From an uncultured Clostridia bacterium (lineage in GTDB: Bacteria; Bacillota; Clostridia; TANB77; CAG-465): a DNA stretch of 64,000 nucleotides. Positions 20,515 through 28,518 of this stretch are shown here, in pieces (position 1 is the first letter of the stretch; the number at the start of each line of letters is the position of its first letter). Below the pieces are notes generated by a model. That model saw only the letters and a program-made list of their open reading frames with translations. It searched no databases and was not told the DNA's origin. Where the stretch lies: the NCBI GenBank assembly GCA_949106495.1, contig CARYZD010000001.1:62001-126000 (forward strand), read 5' to 3'. The position numbers were made by a program, and so were the translations under genes.

Positions 20515-21225
20515 TTAATCTATATTCATTATTTCTTTTGCTCTTTTTAAATCGTTATTATTTGCAGTTGGGTAATTTTCTAATGGATATTTTAATTTTA
20601 GATTTTCCCATTTAAATTTTCCCAAATCATGATATTTAAGTAATTCAAATTTCTCTACACCTTTTAGTGATTTTAAAAACTCAGATAATTTTTTTAAATC
20701 TTCTTCTTTATCTGTAATTCCTGGCACTAAAACCTGTCTTATCCACATTTTTTTATCATTATCACTTAAAAACTTTGCAAACTCTAATTCTTTAATATTG
20801 GATACTCCTATTAAATCTTTACATATATCATCATTAATACATTTTATATCTAATAGAAATAAATCTGTTAAATCAATTAACTTTTTTATTTCTTCTGTAA
20901 TTATAACATTACCAGAGGTATCAATACAAGTATGTATTCCTTCTTTTTTTAACTTTTCAAATAGTTCAATTAAAAACTTAACTTGAAGTAATGGTTCTCC
21001 TCCACTAATAGTTACACCACCATTTGGTGTTATATAGTTTTTATACTTTAATATTTTATTAATTAACTCATCACATTCATACTCAGTGCCACCAAACATA
21101 TCCCATGTATCTCTATTTTGGCAATATTTACATTTAAGATGACAACCTTGCATAAAAATAATAAATCTTATTCCTGGACCATCAACAGCTCCTAATGTTT
21201 CAAATGAATGTATACGCCCCTTCAT
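20515..21225 (-). CDS. pflA: pyruvate formate-lyase activating enzyme
   Basis: A radical-SAM enzyme that installs the glycyl radical on pyruvate formate-lyase under anaerobic conditions. The 236 residues match the family. The CxxxCxxC cluster motif CHLKCKYC sits near residues 28-36, in the context GPGIRFIIFMQG typical of PflA. The SAM-binding GGE-like motif TISGGEPLL is near residue 75. GGAGG precedes the ATG. It follows pflB, separated by a perfect hairpin, so it may be expressed by partial read-through. glmM follows closely. Confidence 0.95.
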   Translation of the reverse strand: MKGRIHSFETLGAVDGPGIRFIIFMQGCHLKCKYCQNRDTWDMFGGTEYECDELINKILKYKNYITPNGGVTISGGEPLLQVKFLIELFEKLKKEGIHTCIDTSGNVIITEEIKKLIDLTDLFLLDIKCINDDICKDLIGVSNIKELEFAKFLSDNDKKMWIRQVLVPGITDKEEDLKKLSEFLKSLKGVEKFELLKYHDLGKFKWENLKLKYPLENYPTANNNDLKRAKEIMNID

Positions 21226-21248
21226 AAATCCTCCTAAACTTAAAACAA

Positions 21249-21276
21249 AACACTAGAACTATGAAGTTCTAGTGTT
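21249..21276 (-). terminator. hairpin between pflB and pflA
   Basis: A perfect 12-bp stem (AACACTAGAACT and its complement) with a 4-base loop, followed on the minus strand by TTGTTTT. It lies directly after the pflB stop and probably reduces read-through into pflA. Confidence 0.8.
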
Positions 21277-21300
21277 ATATTTTTAAACTTTTATTATATA

Positions 21301-23535
21301 TTAAAACTTCTCGTGTATTGTTCTATTAATAACATCAAGTTGTTGTTCTCTAGTTAATTTTACAAAGTTTACTGCATAACCAGATACACGTATTGTAAGT
21401 TGTGGATATTTTTCTGGATGTTCCATTGCATCTTCAAGTAATGCTCTATCAAAAACATTTACATTTATATGATGTCCAGTTTGTTTAAAATATCCATCAA
21501 GTAAATTAACTAAATTTTGTACTTGTGTATTATCTTCATTTCCAAGTGTTCCAGGAGTTATTGAGAATGTATATGATATACCATCTTCTGAATACTCATA
21601 AGGAAGTTTAGCAATTGAATTCATAACTGCAACAGCACCATTAATATCTCTTCCATGAATTGGATTTGCTCCTGGTCCAAAAGGTTCTCCTGCATGTCTT
21701 CCATCTGGGGTATTTCCTGTTGCCTTTCCATATACAACATTTGATGTTATAGTTAAAACAGATAAAGTGTGTTTTGAATTTCTATATGTTATATGTTTTT
21801 GTAGTTTTCTCATAAATGTTTTAACAATATTTACAGCAATTTCGTCAACTCTATCATCATCATTTCCATATTTTGGAAAATCTCCTTCAACTTCATAATC
21901 TACCACAAGACCTGTTTCATCTCTTATTACTTTTACTTTTGCATATTTTATAGCTGAAAGTGAATCAGCAACAACAGAAAGTCCAGCAATACCACATGCC
22001 ATAGTTCTTAATATTTCTCTATCATGTAATGCCATCTCTAAAGCTTCATAAGAATATTTATCATGCATATAATGAATTGCATTTAATGCTTTAATATATA
22101 TTTTTGCAACATATTCCATCATTTGGTCAAATTTTTGTACAACTTCTTCATAATTTAAATATTCAGAAGTTATTGGCTCAAATTTTGGTGTTACTTGTTT
22201 TCCACTCTTTTCATCTCTACCACCATTAATTGCATAAAGTAGAGTTTTTGCAAGATTTGCCCTAGCTCCAAAAAATTGCATTTGTTTTCCTATTTTCATT
22301 GCAGATACACAACATGCAATTCCATAATCATCTCCTAGAGTAATTCTCATTAAATCATCGTTTTCATATTGAATTGAAGATGTTTTTATTGAAATTTTAG
22401 CAGCATAATCTTTAAATCCTTTTGGTAAATTGTTAGACCATAAAACTGTTAAGTTTGGTTCTGGTGCAGGTCCTAAATTTACTAAAGTATGTAATACTCT
22501 AAATGAGTTTTTAGTAACAAGTGTTCTTCCATCAAGTCCCATACCTGCTATACTTTCTGTTACCCAAACTGGGTCACCACTAAATAAGTCATTATATTCA
22601 GGTGTACGTAAAAATCTTACCATTCTAAGTTTCATTATAAAATGATCCATCAATTCTTGAGCTTCTTTTTCTGTTAAATCTCCATTTTCTATATCTCTTT
22701 GAATATATATATCTAAAAATGTAGATGTTCTACCAATACTCATTGCAGCACCATTTTGGTCTTTTGTTGCTCCTAAATATGCAAAATATAACCATTGAAT
22801 AGCTTCTTTTGCATTAGATGCTGGCACTGCTATATCATAGCCATATCTTAAAGCCATAGCTTTTAAATCATTTAATGCTTTTATTTGTTCGCTAATTTCT
22901 TCACGTTCTCTTATAACTTCTTCTGTAAATTCATCTGTATTTAATACATCTAAATCTAATTTTTTTGCTTCAATTAAAGCATCAACTCCATATAAAGCTA
23001 CTCTTCTATAATCTCCAATTATTCTTCCACGCCCATAACCATCTGGTAAACCAGTAATTAAGTGTGAACTTCTTGCAGCTCTAATATCTGGTGTATATAC
23101 ACTAAATACTCCATCATTATGTGTTTTTCTTAGATGATTATACACATAATCTGTTTCTTCATCTACTTCATATCCATATGCAACACAAGACTTTTCAACA
23201 ATCTTTATTCCACCATTTGGCATTATAGCTCTTTTAAGTGGTGCATCTGTTTGAAGTCCAACTATTTGTTCTAAATCTTTATCTATATATCCTGCATCAT
23301 AGGCATTTACTGCTGAAGGAGTTTTTACATCAACATCTAATACTCCTTTTTCTCTTTCTTCTTCATATAACTTTAACACTTTATTCCATAGCTTATCTGT
23401 TCTTTCTGTTGTACCTTCTAGGAAAGAATCATCTCCCTCATAAGGTGTATAGTTGCTTTGAATAAATCCTCTAACATCAATTTCTTTTGTCCATTCTCCA
23501 GATTTGTTAAAGCCAGACCATTGTTTAAATTCCAT
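21301..23535 (-). CDS. pflB: formate acetyltransferase (pyruvate formate-lyase)
   Basis: Cleaves pyruvate with CoA to acetyl-CoA and formate in anaerobic fermentation. The ATG at 23535 is chosen over an upstream in-frame start because AGGAGG sits just before it and MEFKQWSGFNKSGEW is the usual N-terminus, giving 744 residues. The adjacent catalytic cysteines are in IACCVSAM (about 415) and the radical glycine is in RVSGYAVNF near the C-terminus. Both are intact. The partner activase is the next gene. A promoter fits at 23589-23617. Confidence 0.97.
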   Translation of the reverse strand: MEFKQWSGFNKSGEWTKEIDVRGFIQSNYTPYEGDDSFLEGTTERTDKLWNKVLKLYEEEREKGVLDVDVKTPSAVNAYDAGYIDKDLEQIVGLQTDAPLKRAIMPNGGIKIVEKSCVAYGYEVDEETDYVYNHLRKTHNDGVFSVYTPDIRAARSSHLITGLPDGYGRGRIIGDYRRVALYGVDALIEAKKLDLDVLNTDEFTEEVIREREEISEQIKALNDLKAMALRYGYDIAVPASNAKEAIQWLYFAYLGATKDQNGAAMSIGRTSTFLDIYIQRDIENGDLTEKEAQELMDHFIMKLRMVRFLRTPEYNDLFSGDPVWVTESIAGMGLDGRTLVTKNSFRVLHTLVNLGPAPEPNLTVLWSNNLPKGFKDYAAKISIKTSSIQYENDDLMRITLGDDYGIACCVSAMKIGKQMQFFGARANLAKTLLYAINGGRDEKSGKQVTPKFEPITSEYLNYEEVVQKFDQMMEYVAKIYIKALNAIHYMHDKYSYEALEMALHDREILRTMACGIAGLSVVADSLSAIKYAKVKVIRDETGLVVDYEVEGDFPKYGNDDDRVDEIAVNIVKTFMRKLQKHITYRNSKHTLSVLTITSNVVYGKATGNTPDGRHAGEPFGPGANPIHGRDINGAVAVMNSIAKLPYEYSEDGISYTFSITPGTLGNEDNTQVQNLVNLLDGYFKQTGHHINVNVFDRALLEDAMEHPEKYPQLTIRVSGYAVNFVKLTREQQLDVINRTIHEKF

Positions 23536-23588
23536 AAAATACCTCCTCAAAAATTTACAGTTATTCTTTATTATTTTAACCATACATT

Positions 23589-23617
23589 ATGATAACATAC
23601 CTAAATATTTTTTTCAA
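23589..23617 (-). promoter_or_regulatory. pflB promoter
   Basis: On the minus strand, TTGAAA, a 17-base spacer, then TATCAT. The -10 lies about 54 bases before the pflB ATG. Confidence 0.6.
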
Positions 23618-23702
23618 CAAATTTTACATTTAATATTTAAAATAAGTGCAAATTATTTTCATTTTATATTTTATGTTAATTTTCTATTTTTTGCCAAAAA
23701 AA

Positions 23703-23722
23703 TATGAGGATATATCCTCATA
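23703..23722 (-). terminator. mntP terminator
   Basis: A perfect palindrome TATGAGGATATATCCTCATA just after the mntP stop, followed by TTTTTTT on the minus strand. Confidence 0.85.
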
Positions 23723-23735
23723 CATTTTATAAATA

Positions 23736-24293
23736 TTACAATACTCCTAAATGCTCAAGTAATATTTTTATTCCAATAATAATTAATACAATTCCTCCTA
23801 AAAGCTCAGCTTTATTCTTTAATTTATCTCCAAAAGCTTTCCCTATTTTTATACCTATAGCTGAAATTACAAAAGTTATAATTCCAATTAATGCTATTGC
23901 AAGCATTATATTTACTTTTAAAAATGCAAATGTTATACCTACAGCTAAAGCGTCAATACTTGTTGCAACTGCAAGTGGTAACATTTCTTTAAAATAAAAT
24001 GAACTATTTATATTTTCATCATCTCCAAACGATTCCTTAATCATATTTGCACCAATAATTCCTAATAGTATAAAAGCTATCCAATGGTCTATACTTACTA
24101 TTAATTCTTGAAAATTAACTCCAAGTAAATATCCAACAAGAGGCATTAATGCTTGAAAACCTCCAAAATATCCACCTACAATTAAATAATGTTTTAGTTT
24201 TACATCTCTTACAGACATTCCTTTACAAATTGACACTGCAAAAGCATCCATTGCAAGCCCAATTGATATAAAAATAATTTCTAAAATTCCCAT
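23736..24293 (-). CDS. mntP: manganese efflux pump MntP
   Basis: A small membrane exporter of Mn(II) (DUF204/MntP family, about 185 residues, six predicted helices arranged as two related halves). The family phrases GLAMDAFAVSICKG near the start and TSIDALAVGITFAF at mid-protein carry the conserved acidic residues within the membrane. I chose the ATG at 24293 because AGGAG lies 5 bases upstream. An upstream in-frame TTG overlaps that ribosome binding site. It sits behind a manganese riboswitch with a terminator, so expression should rise with Mn. Confidence 0.93.
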   Translation of the reverse strand: MGILEIIFISIGLAMDAFAVSICKGMSVRDVKLKHYLIVGGYFGGFQALMPLVGYLLGVNFQELIVSIDHWIAFILLGIIGANMIKESFGDDENINSSFYFKEMLPLAVATSIDALAVGITFAFLKVNIMLAIALIGIITFVISAIGIKIGKAFGDKLKNKAELLGGIVLIIIGIKILLEHLGVL

Positions 24294-24312
24294 ATTTTCT
24301 CCTTTCAAGTCA

Positions 24313-24432
24313 GAAAAAAGAGACCTATCTGTATGTGACTAACACACAGATAAGTCTCATCATTTAATTTAAAGCCAGGATTTTAATCCAATATGTTGAC
24401 TTTAAAACGTATATCCGCTGACTACTCCCTTA
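24313..24432 (-). ncRNA. yybP-ykoY manganese riboswitch with terminator
   Basis: On the minus strand the leader begins with GGGAGTAGTC and continues with GTCAACAT and a TTAAAATCCTGGC segment, the conserved parts of the yybP-ykoY aptamer as I recall the family. It ends in a strong hairpin (24321-24357, AGAC.TATCTGT arms) followed by TTTTTT, 20 bases before the mntP ribosome binding site. Known members sense Mn(II) and control exporters of this kind. Confidence 0.88.
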
Positions 24433-24442
24433 TTATGTAAAT

Positions 24443-24471
24443 ATAATATCATAAATATATTTTATTGTCAA
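24443..24471 (-). promoter_or_regulatory. promoter of riboswitch-mntP unit
   Basis: On the minus strand, TTGACA, a 17-base spacer, then TATTAT, about 10 bases before the start of the aptamer sequence. Confidence 0.75.
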
Positions 24472-24483
24472 CATAAAAATATA

Positions 24484-24513
24484 AAAAGAAGATGAATGCA
24501 TTCATCTTCTTTT
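24484..24513 (-). terminator. rubrerythrin terminator
   Basis: A perfect 15-bp palindromic stem (AAAAGAAGATGAATG and complement) right after the rubrerythrin stop. Confidence 0.8.
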
Positions 24514-24519
24514 GTTTTA

Positions 24520-25059
24520 TTAATAATTTTCAGCTTTGATTTCAAAATATGCTTTTGGATGAGCACATACTGGACAAACTTCTGGAGCTTTTTCTCCAAC
24601 ATGAATATGTCCGCAATTTCTACATTTCCAAACTTTTACTTCTCCACAATCAAATACTTTTCCACTTTCAACATTTTCTAAAAGTTTTAAATATCTTTCT
24701 TCATGTTCTTTTTCTATTTTACCAACTGCTTCAAATAAGTATGCTATTCTATCAAATCCTTCTTCTTTTGCTTCTTTAGCCATTTTGTCATACATATCTG
24801 TCCATTCAAAATTTTCTCCAGAAGCTGCTGCTTTTAGATTTTCAATAGTAGAAGGTACTTCTCCACCATTTAATTCTTTAAACCACATTTTTGCATGTTC
24901 TTTTTCATTTTCTGCTGTTTCTTGGAATATAGCAGCAATTTGCTCATATCCTTCTTTTTTAGCTTTAGAAGCAAAATATGTATATTTGTTTCTAGCTTGT
25001 GATTCTCCTGCAAAAGCAGTCATTAAATTTTGCTCTGTTTTTGTTCCTTTTAAATCCAT
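24520..25059 (-). CDS. rubrerythrin
   Basis: A non-haem iron peroxidase that protects anaerobes against hydrogen peroxide. Residues 1-135 form the four-helix ferritin-like di-iron domain, with iron ligand motifs ESQARNKY, ENEKEHA and KIEKEHEERY. The C-terminal 40 residues form a rubredoxin-like domain with WKCRNCGH and CPVCAHPKAYF providing the four cysteines. The length of 179 residues is normal for this family. AGGAGG precedes the ATG. It is single-gene, with its own promoter and terminator. Confidence 0.96.
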   Translation of the reverse strand: MDLKGTKTEQNLMTAFAGESQARNKYTYFASKAKKEGYEQIAAIFQETAENEKEHAKMWFKELNGGEVPSTIENLKAAASGENFEWTDMYDKMAKEAKEEGFDRIAYLFEAVGKIEKEHEERYLKLLENVESGKVFDCGEVKVWKCRNCGHIHVGEKAPEVCPVCAHPKAYFEIKAENY

Positions 25060-25115
25060 TTTTAACTCCTCCTAATTTAATTTATAACAGAATTCTCTCT
25101 CCTATTATCTACTTT

Positions 25116-25144
25116 ATTCTATCATAAATACCTTTTTAAATCAA
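25116..25144 (-). promoter_or_regulatory. rubrerythrin promoter
   Basis: On the minus strand, TTGATT, a 17-base spacer, then TAGAAT, about 57 bases before the ATG. Confidence 0.6.
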
Positions 25145-25178
25145 TAATATAGTATAAATATATTTATCCAAAACTTTT

Positions 25179-25301
25179 TTATGCTAATTTAATATATATA
25201 TATCCTAAAATATATCCTACAAGCAATAATACTCCTACTGATATTACTGTATTTTTTGTTCCATCTGTTGCTACATTTAATATTTCTTCTATTTTCTTCA
25301 T
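25179..25301 (-). CDS. 40-residue single-pass membrane protein
   Basis: A short ORF starting MKKIEEILNVATDG after AAAGGAG. A charged N-terminal helix of about 15 residues leads into one transmembrane segment (VISVGVLLLVGYILGYIYI) and a short tail. I do not recognise the family. It is transcribed divergently from the 25483 gene and its own promoter has an extended -10. The clear ribosome binding site and membrane segment support a real gene, but its function is unknown. Confidence 0.65.
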   Translation of the reverse strand: MKKIEEILNVATDGTKNTVISVGVLLLVGYILGYIYIKLA

Positions 25302-25333
25302 TTTTTATTACTCCTTTTCTATATTATGTATAC

Positions 25334-25339
25334 ATTATA
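25334..25339 (-). promoter_or_regulatory. extended -10 for the 40-residue gene
   Basis: On the minus strand, TGTTATAAT provides TGn plus a perfect TATAAT. No good -35 box is visible. Three TTTCACA boxes lie just upstream. Confidence 0.5.
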
Positions 25340-25366
25340 ACATAGAAATATTGGAATTTACTTACT

Positions 25367-25404
25367 TTTCACAAGCATTTCACATGTTTTATGTAGATTT
25401 CACA
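25367..25404. promoter_or_regulatory. three phased TTTCACA boxes between divergent promoters
   Basis: TTTCACA occurs at 25367-25373, 25378-25384 and 25398-25404, starting 11 and then 20 bases apart, roughly one and two DNA turns. They lie between the leftward extended -10 and the rightward consensus promoter, so a shared regulator site is plausible. Confidence 0.45.
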
Positions 25405-25411
25405 TTTTACT

Positions 25412-25441
25412 TTGACTTTAATGTTTACAATATGATATAAT
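25412..25441 (+). promoter_or_regulatory. promoter of the 85-residue gene
   Basis: TTGACT, an 18-base spacer, then a perfect TATAAT, ending 42 bases before the ATG. Confidence 0.75.
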
Positions 25442-25482
25442 TGTATTGTATTTAAAAAATTATATAGAAAGGACGTGTAAGT

Positions 25483-25740
25483 ATGCGGTCTGTAAAAAAA
25501 GTTGAAAAAATTTCTCCAACTGCTGACGCAAAGGAGAGAACTCCAACCTTTATGCTTGGAAGTCAGGAACGGCAAGAATCTACATTCAAACGTATGCTAC
25601 AACAGAAAATGGATTTGGAAAAATCCAAAAAAGAAAAGCCGCCACCCCAACCAAAGCCAATCATTCGTGGTCCAGACACTATTGAGATTTCTGAAGAAGG
25701 CAGAAGACTTTATGAAGAATTAATGAACAAAAAGATTTAA
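25483..25740 (+). CDS. 85-residue hypothetical protein of atypical composition
   Basis: Not a family I can name. The product is hydrophilic and highly charged. It has a basic start (MRSVKKVEKISPTADAKERT), a helical middle rich in Lys/Glu/Gln (residues 27-50), a Pro stretch (KPPPQPKPIIRGP, about 52-64) and a C-terminal helix (ISEEGRRLYEELM). No signal peptide or membrane segment is visible. AAAGGA precedes the ATG, and a strong promoter and terminator enclose the unit. Base usage is visibly richer in G and C than in the neighbours (GCC, CCG, GGC and CGG codons), which suggests later acquisition. It abuts the stump of an M20 peptidase gene on the other strand. Confidence 0.75.
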   Translation: MRSVKKVEKISPTADAKERTPTFMLGSQERQESTFKRMLQQKMDLEKSKKEKPPPQPKPIIRGPDTIEISEEGRRLYEELMNKKI

Positions 25741-25867
25741 AGGAGGTTGTACTAAATTTGATACTTGCAAACTTAGAGTTTATCTCTATCACCCATACTG
25801 CTAATTATTATTATAATGCAGTCTGTAAAAGAAACTTTATCAACACTAAATTGGTGAGTTCACCGAT

Positions 25868-26017
25868 TTAAAAAAGGAGGTTACATTGGTATACGTAGCC
25901 TCCTTTTACATGCAAATATATTTTATAATTTTCTATATAATCTAATATTTGTTTATTTTCTTTATCTTTAATAGTATTAAATTTTACTAAATCTGATAAT
26001 ATATCTATTTCAGTCAT
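25868..26017 (-). pseudogene. N-terminal remnant of an M20-family peptidase gene
   Basis: GAGGTGAT lies before an ATG at 26017. The 49 codons begin MTEIDILSDLVKFNTI and continue KDKENKQILDYIENY, closely resembling the opening helix of M20 metallopeptidases (ArgE/DapE/PepV type, normally about 400-470 residues). After about 31 residues the similarity ends and the frame runs into a terminator hairpin, where it stops. None of the metal-binding His/Asp/Glu residues remain. It is the last member of a minus-strand run and appears to be truncated where the plus-strand cassette begins. The family call rests on a short segment. Confidence 0.6.
25872..25907 (+). terminator. terminator of the 85-residue unit (bidirectional)
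   Basis: AAAAGGAGG-T-TAC pairs with GTA-G-CCTCCTTTT over 13 positions (one G-T wobble), with T runs on both strands. It could also end the long minus-strand run from the copper genes. Confidence 0.8.
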
Positions 26018-26031
26018 TTATCACCTCTATT

Positions 26032-26463
26032 TTAGAAATTATATTCATCAAAATACAATTTATTTATATAATTTTTTATTGCTCTTTTTTCAGCTTCTAT
26101 TGTATTTTCAGGTATCTTATCTATATCTATCCATTCTAATTTTTCACACTTATCCATTTCCATGATTTTGGGAGTACCTTCATATTTGTCTGTCTTGAAG
26201 AAAAAATTAATATATCTACAATGGCTTTTCTCTCTAATACCACAAATAAATTCCAAATCTTGCTCTTTTATATCAATTCCTGCTTCTTCTTTTACCTCTC
26301 TAACCATTGCCTGTTTTAGACTTTCTTCTTCTTCTACATGTCCTGCAACAAAGGCATACATTCCATCCATGTATCCAGTATTTTTTCTTTTCATCATTAA
26401 AATTTTACCATTATTTATTAAAAGAAGTCCAACCGTAATTTTAACACTAAATCTTTCTTCCAT
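26032..26463 (-). CDS. Nudix hydrolase
   Basis: A pyrophosphohydrolase of the MutT/Nudix superfamily acting on a nucleoside diphosphate derivative. The substrate is not predictable. The full Nudix box G-x5-E-x7-REVxEEAGI is present in GHVEEEESLKQAMVREVK and the following EEAGI (about residues 41-63). The ATG at 26463 is chosen because GGAG lies 6 bases before it. Longer starts would overlap the thioesterase gene without a better site. It is 143 residues long, a normal length, and follows the thioesterase by 19 bases. Confidence 0.88.
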   Translation of the reverse strand: MEERFSVKITVGLLLINNGKILMMKRKNTGYMDGMYAFVAGHVEEEESLKQAMVREVKEEAGIDIKEQDLEFICGIREKSHCRYINFFFKTDKYEGTPKIMEMDKCEKLEWIDIDKIPENTIEAEKRAIKNYINKLYFDEYNF

Positions 26464-26482
26464 GTTTCTCTCCATTCTAATA

Positions 26483-26902
26483 TTACTCTTCCAATAATTT
26501 TTCAAACTTACTATTAAATTCTACATTATATTTTTTCAAACTTATAGGCTTTAAGTTTTTATCTGTAAAACAATGTTTTGTCTCTCCTGTAAGAACAATT
26601 TTATTACTCTTTACATCTAAAACATTATATCCTACTGTCATCCTTACCCCATTATATGATTTCATAAAAACATGTATTTCTATCTCATCATTAAACGTAA
26701 CATGATACTTATAATCTACATATACTCCTAAAACAGGAATTGTAATACCATTTTCTTCTAATAATGAAAAAGGTATTGTTAAATAATCTAACCATGCACA
26801 CCTTGCTTCTTCTAAAAATCTTATATAGTTAGAATGATGTACAACTCCCATTCTATCAGTTTCATAATAATTTATTTTTCTCTTAAGTATAAATTCCTTC
26901 AT
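26483..26902 (-). CDS. acyl-CoA thioesterase, hotdog fold (YbgC-like)
   Basis: Hydrolyses an acyl-CoA thioester in the cytoplasm. The motif YYETDRMGVVHHSNYIRFLE near the N-terminus is the 4-hydroxybenzoyl-CoA thioesterase/YbgC signature, with the catalytic-position Asp and the His-Ser-Asn-Tyr segment. The ATG at 26902 follows AGGTG, giving 139 residues, the normal size. It lies 16 bases after the TtcA-like gene in the same run. Confidence 0.88.
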   Translation of the reverse strand: MKEFILKRKINYYETDRMGVVHHSNYIRFLEEARCAWLDYLTIPFSLLEENGITIPVLGVYVDYKYHVTFNDEIEIHVFMKSYNGVRMTVGYNVLDVKSNKIVLTGETKHCFTDKNLKPISLKKYNVEFNSKFEKLLEE

Positions 26903-26918
26903 TATTACACCTATCTTT

Positions 26919-27779
26919 CTAATTTTCTTCTTTTCCCTTAGGAATTTTAGTATCGTATTCATCTAAAAAATGATATACTTGTCCATCTTTTACATATGAT
27001 ATTACAGTACTTAAATTAACATTCTTTGTACTATTATATATGTTCATATCCACTTTATCATACACTTCTCTAAGTTGTTTGATTAATCTTTTCATCTCAT
27101 CCCTTTTTGAGCCATCTTCATCGTCTTTTCTTCTTTCTGTTACTTTACATGCACATTGAATAAATTCTAATTTATTATAATCTCTCCAGTTAATAATATC
27201 TGCCTCTTTAACGTAATATAATGGACGAATTAGTTCCATTCCTTCATGAAATGTACTATGTAATTTAGGCATCATAGTTTGCATTTGAGCTCCATAGAGC
27301 ATTCCCATAAGTATTGTTTCTACTACATCATCAAAATGATGACCAAGAGCAATTTTATTACAACCCATAGACCTTGCCTTTTTATATAAATGCCCTCTTC
27401 TCATTCTAGCACACAAATAACATGGATGATCGTCTATCTTTTCTACTACATCAAATATATTACTATTAAAAATGGTTATTGGTATATTTAAAAGTTTAGC
27501 ATTATCTATTATTTTTTGCCTATTAATTTCATTATATCCAGGATCCATAACTAAAAATACAAGTTCAAACTCCATTTGTCTATGTCTTTTTATTTCTTGC
27601 ATACATTTAGCAAGTAACATAGAATCTTTTCCACCAGAAATACAAACAGCTATTTTATCTCCATCTTTTATCATTTCAAACTCTTTAATTCCTTGAACAA
27701 ATTTTAACCATATACTTTTTCTAAATACAGATGTTATACTTTTTTCTATTTCTTTGTATCTTTCTATATTTTCTTCCAT
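26919..27779 (-). CDS. TtcA-like tRNA 2-thiolation protein (PP-loop ATPase)
   Basis: An ATP-dependent tRNA thiolase of the TtcA/TtuA family, which makes 2-thiocytidine or a related thio-base in tRNA. The PP-loop SGGKDSMLLAK is near residue 50. Two cysteines in CYLCARMRR (about 120) and a Cys pair in CACKVTERR (about 205) match the iron-sulphur cluster ligands of the family. The motif LGHHFDDVVET is also typical. It is 286 residues long. Good neighbours are tcdA upstream, another tRNA-modifying enzyme, and the thioesterase. Whether the product is s2C32 or another thio-base cannot be read from sequence alone. Confidence 0.85.
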   Translation of the reverse strand: MEENIERYKEIEKSITSVFRKSIWLKFVQGIKEFEMIKDGDKIAVCISGGKDSMLLAKCMQEIKRHRQMEFELVFLVMDPGYNEINRQKIIDNAKLLNIPITIFNSNIFDVVEKIDDHPCYLCARMRRGHLYKKARSMGCNKIALGHHFDDVVETILMGMLYGAQMQTMMPKLHSTFHEGMELIRPLYYVKEADIINWRDYNKLEFIQCACKVTERRKDDEDGSKRDEMKRLIKQLREVYDKVDMNIYNSTKNVNLSTVISYVKDGQVYHFLDEYDTKIPKGKEEN

Positions 27780-27795
27780 TCTTCTTCTCCTAAAT

Positions 27796-28518
27796 TTAAT
27801 TATTTATTATATCTTTTATAACTTCCCCTGCAATTATAAGTCCCGCAACAGATGGAACAAAAGATACACTTCCTGGAACTTGCCTTTTTTCTGTTAACTC
27901 TAAACATTCTCTTTCTACAACTTCATCTAGTTTTATTGGTTCTTCTTTAGAATATAATACTTTATATTTATTAATTCCTAGTTCTCTTAGTTTCTTTCTC
28001 ATAACTTTTGCTAAAGGACATACACTTGTCTTACTTATATCTGAAATTTCAAATTTAGTAGGGTCTAATTTATTTCCAGTACCCATTGATGATATAATAG
28101 GTATATTTAAAGCTTTAGCATCAAGTGCAAGTTCAATTTTTGCTGTTATTGTATCTATTGCATCTACAATATAAGTAACTGTATTATCTAAGATATTATC
28201 CTTATTATCTGGCATATAAAAAGTTTTAAATACCTCTACTTTTGCATTTGGATTTATATCTAATATTCTTTCTTTCATTAAATCCACTTTATACTTTCCA
28301 ACTGTACTATGAAGTGCATGTAATTGTCTATTTAAGTTAGTAATATCTACATTATCGTTATCTACTAAAATAAAGTTTTCAATACCTGCTCTTACAAGAC
28401 CTTCTGCAACAAAAGAGCCTACTCCTCCTATACCAAAAATAGCAATCTTTGAATTTTTTAATTTTTCTAAATTTTCTTTCCCAATTAATAGTTCAGTTCT
28501 TGAAAATTGATTTAACAT
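27796..28518 (-). CDS. tcdA: tRNA threonylcarbamoyladenosine dehydratase (ThiF/E1-like)
   Basis: An E1-like adenylating enzyme that cyclises t6A37 to ct6A in tRNA. The nucleotide-binding GIGGVGSFVAEGLVRAG is followed by VDNDNVDITNLNRQ, and PGSVSFVPSVAGL near the C-terminus is characteristic of the TcdA/CsdL group. It is 240 residues long. Its ATG directly follows the stop of the HD gene without a gap, so the two are co-translated. The t6A substrate pathway (tsaE, tsaB) is encoded elsewhere in this window. Confidence 0.88.
   Translation of the reverse strand: MLNQFSRTELLIGKENLEKLKNSKIAIFGIGGVGSFVAEGLVRAGIENFILVDNDNVDITNLNRQLHALHSTVGKYKVDLMKERILDINPNAKVEVFKTFYMPDNKDNILDNTVTYIVDAIDTITAKIELALDAKALNIPIISSMGTGNKLDPTKFEISDISKTSVCPLAKVMRKKLRELGINKYKVLYSKEEPIKLDEVVERECLELTEKRQVPGSVSFVPSVAGLIIAGEVIKDIINN

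Noticed and set aside
23536..23583. Upstream in-frame start of pflB
   Set aside because: No ribosome binding site, and it would overlap the -10 region; AGGAGG and the family N-terminus support 23535.
25369..25575. 68-residue minus-strand ORF overlapping the 85-residue gene
   Set aside because: Its start has no ribosome binding site and it runs through the divergent promoter and the phased boxes.
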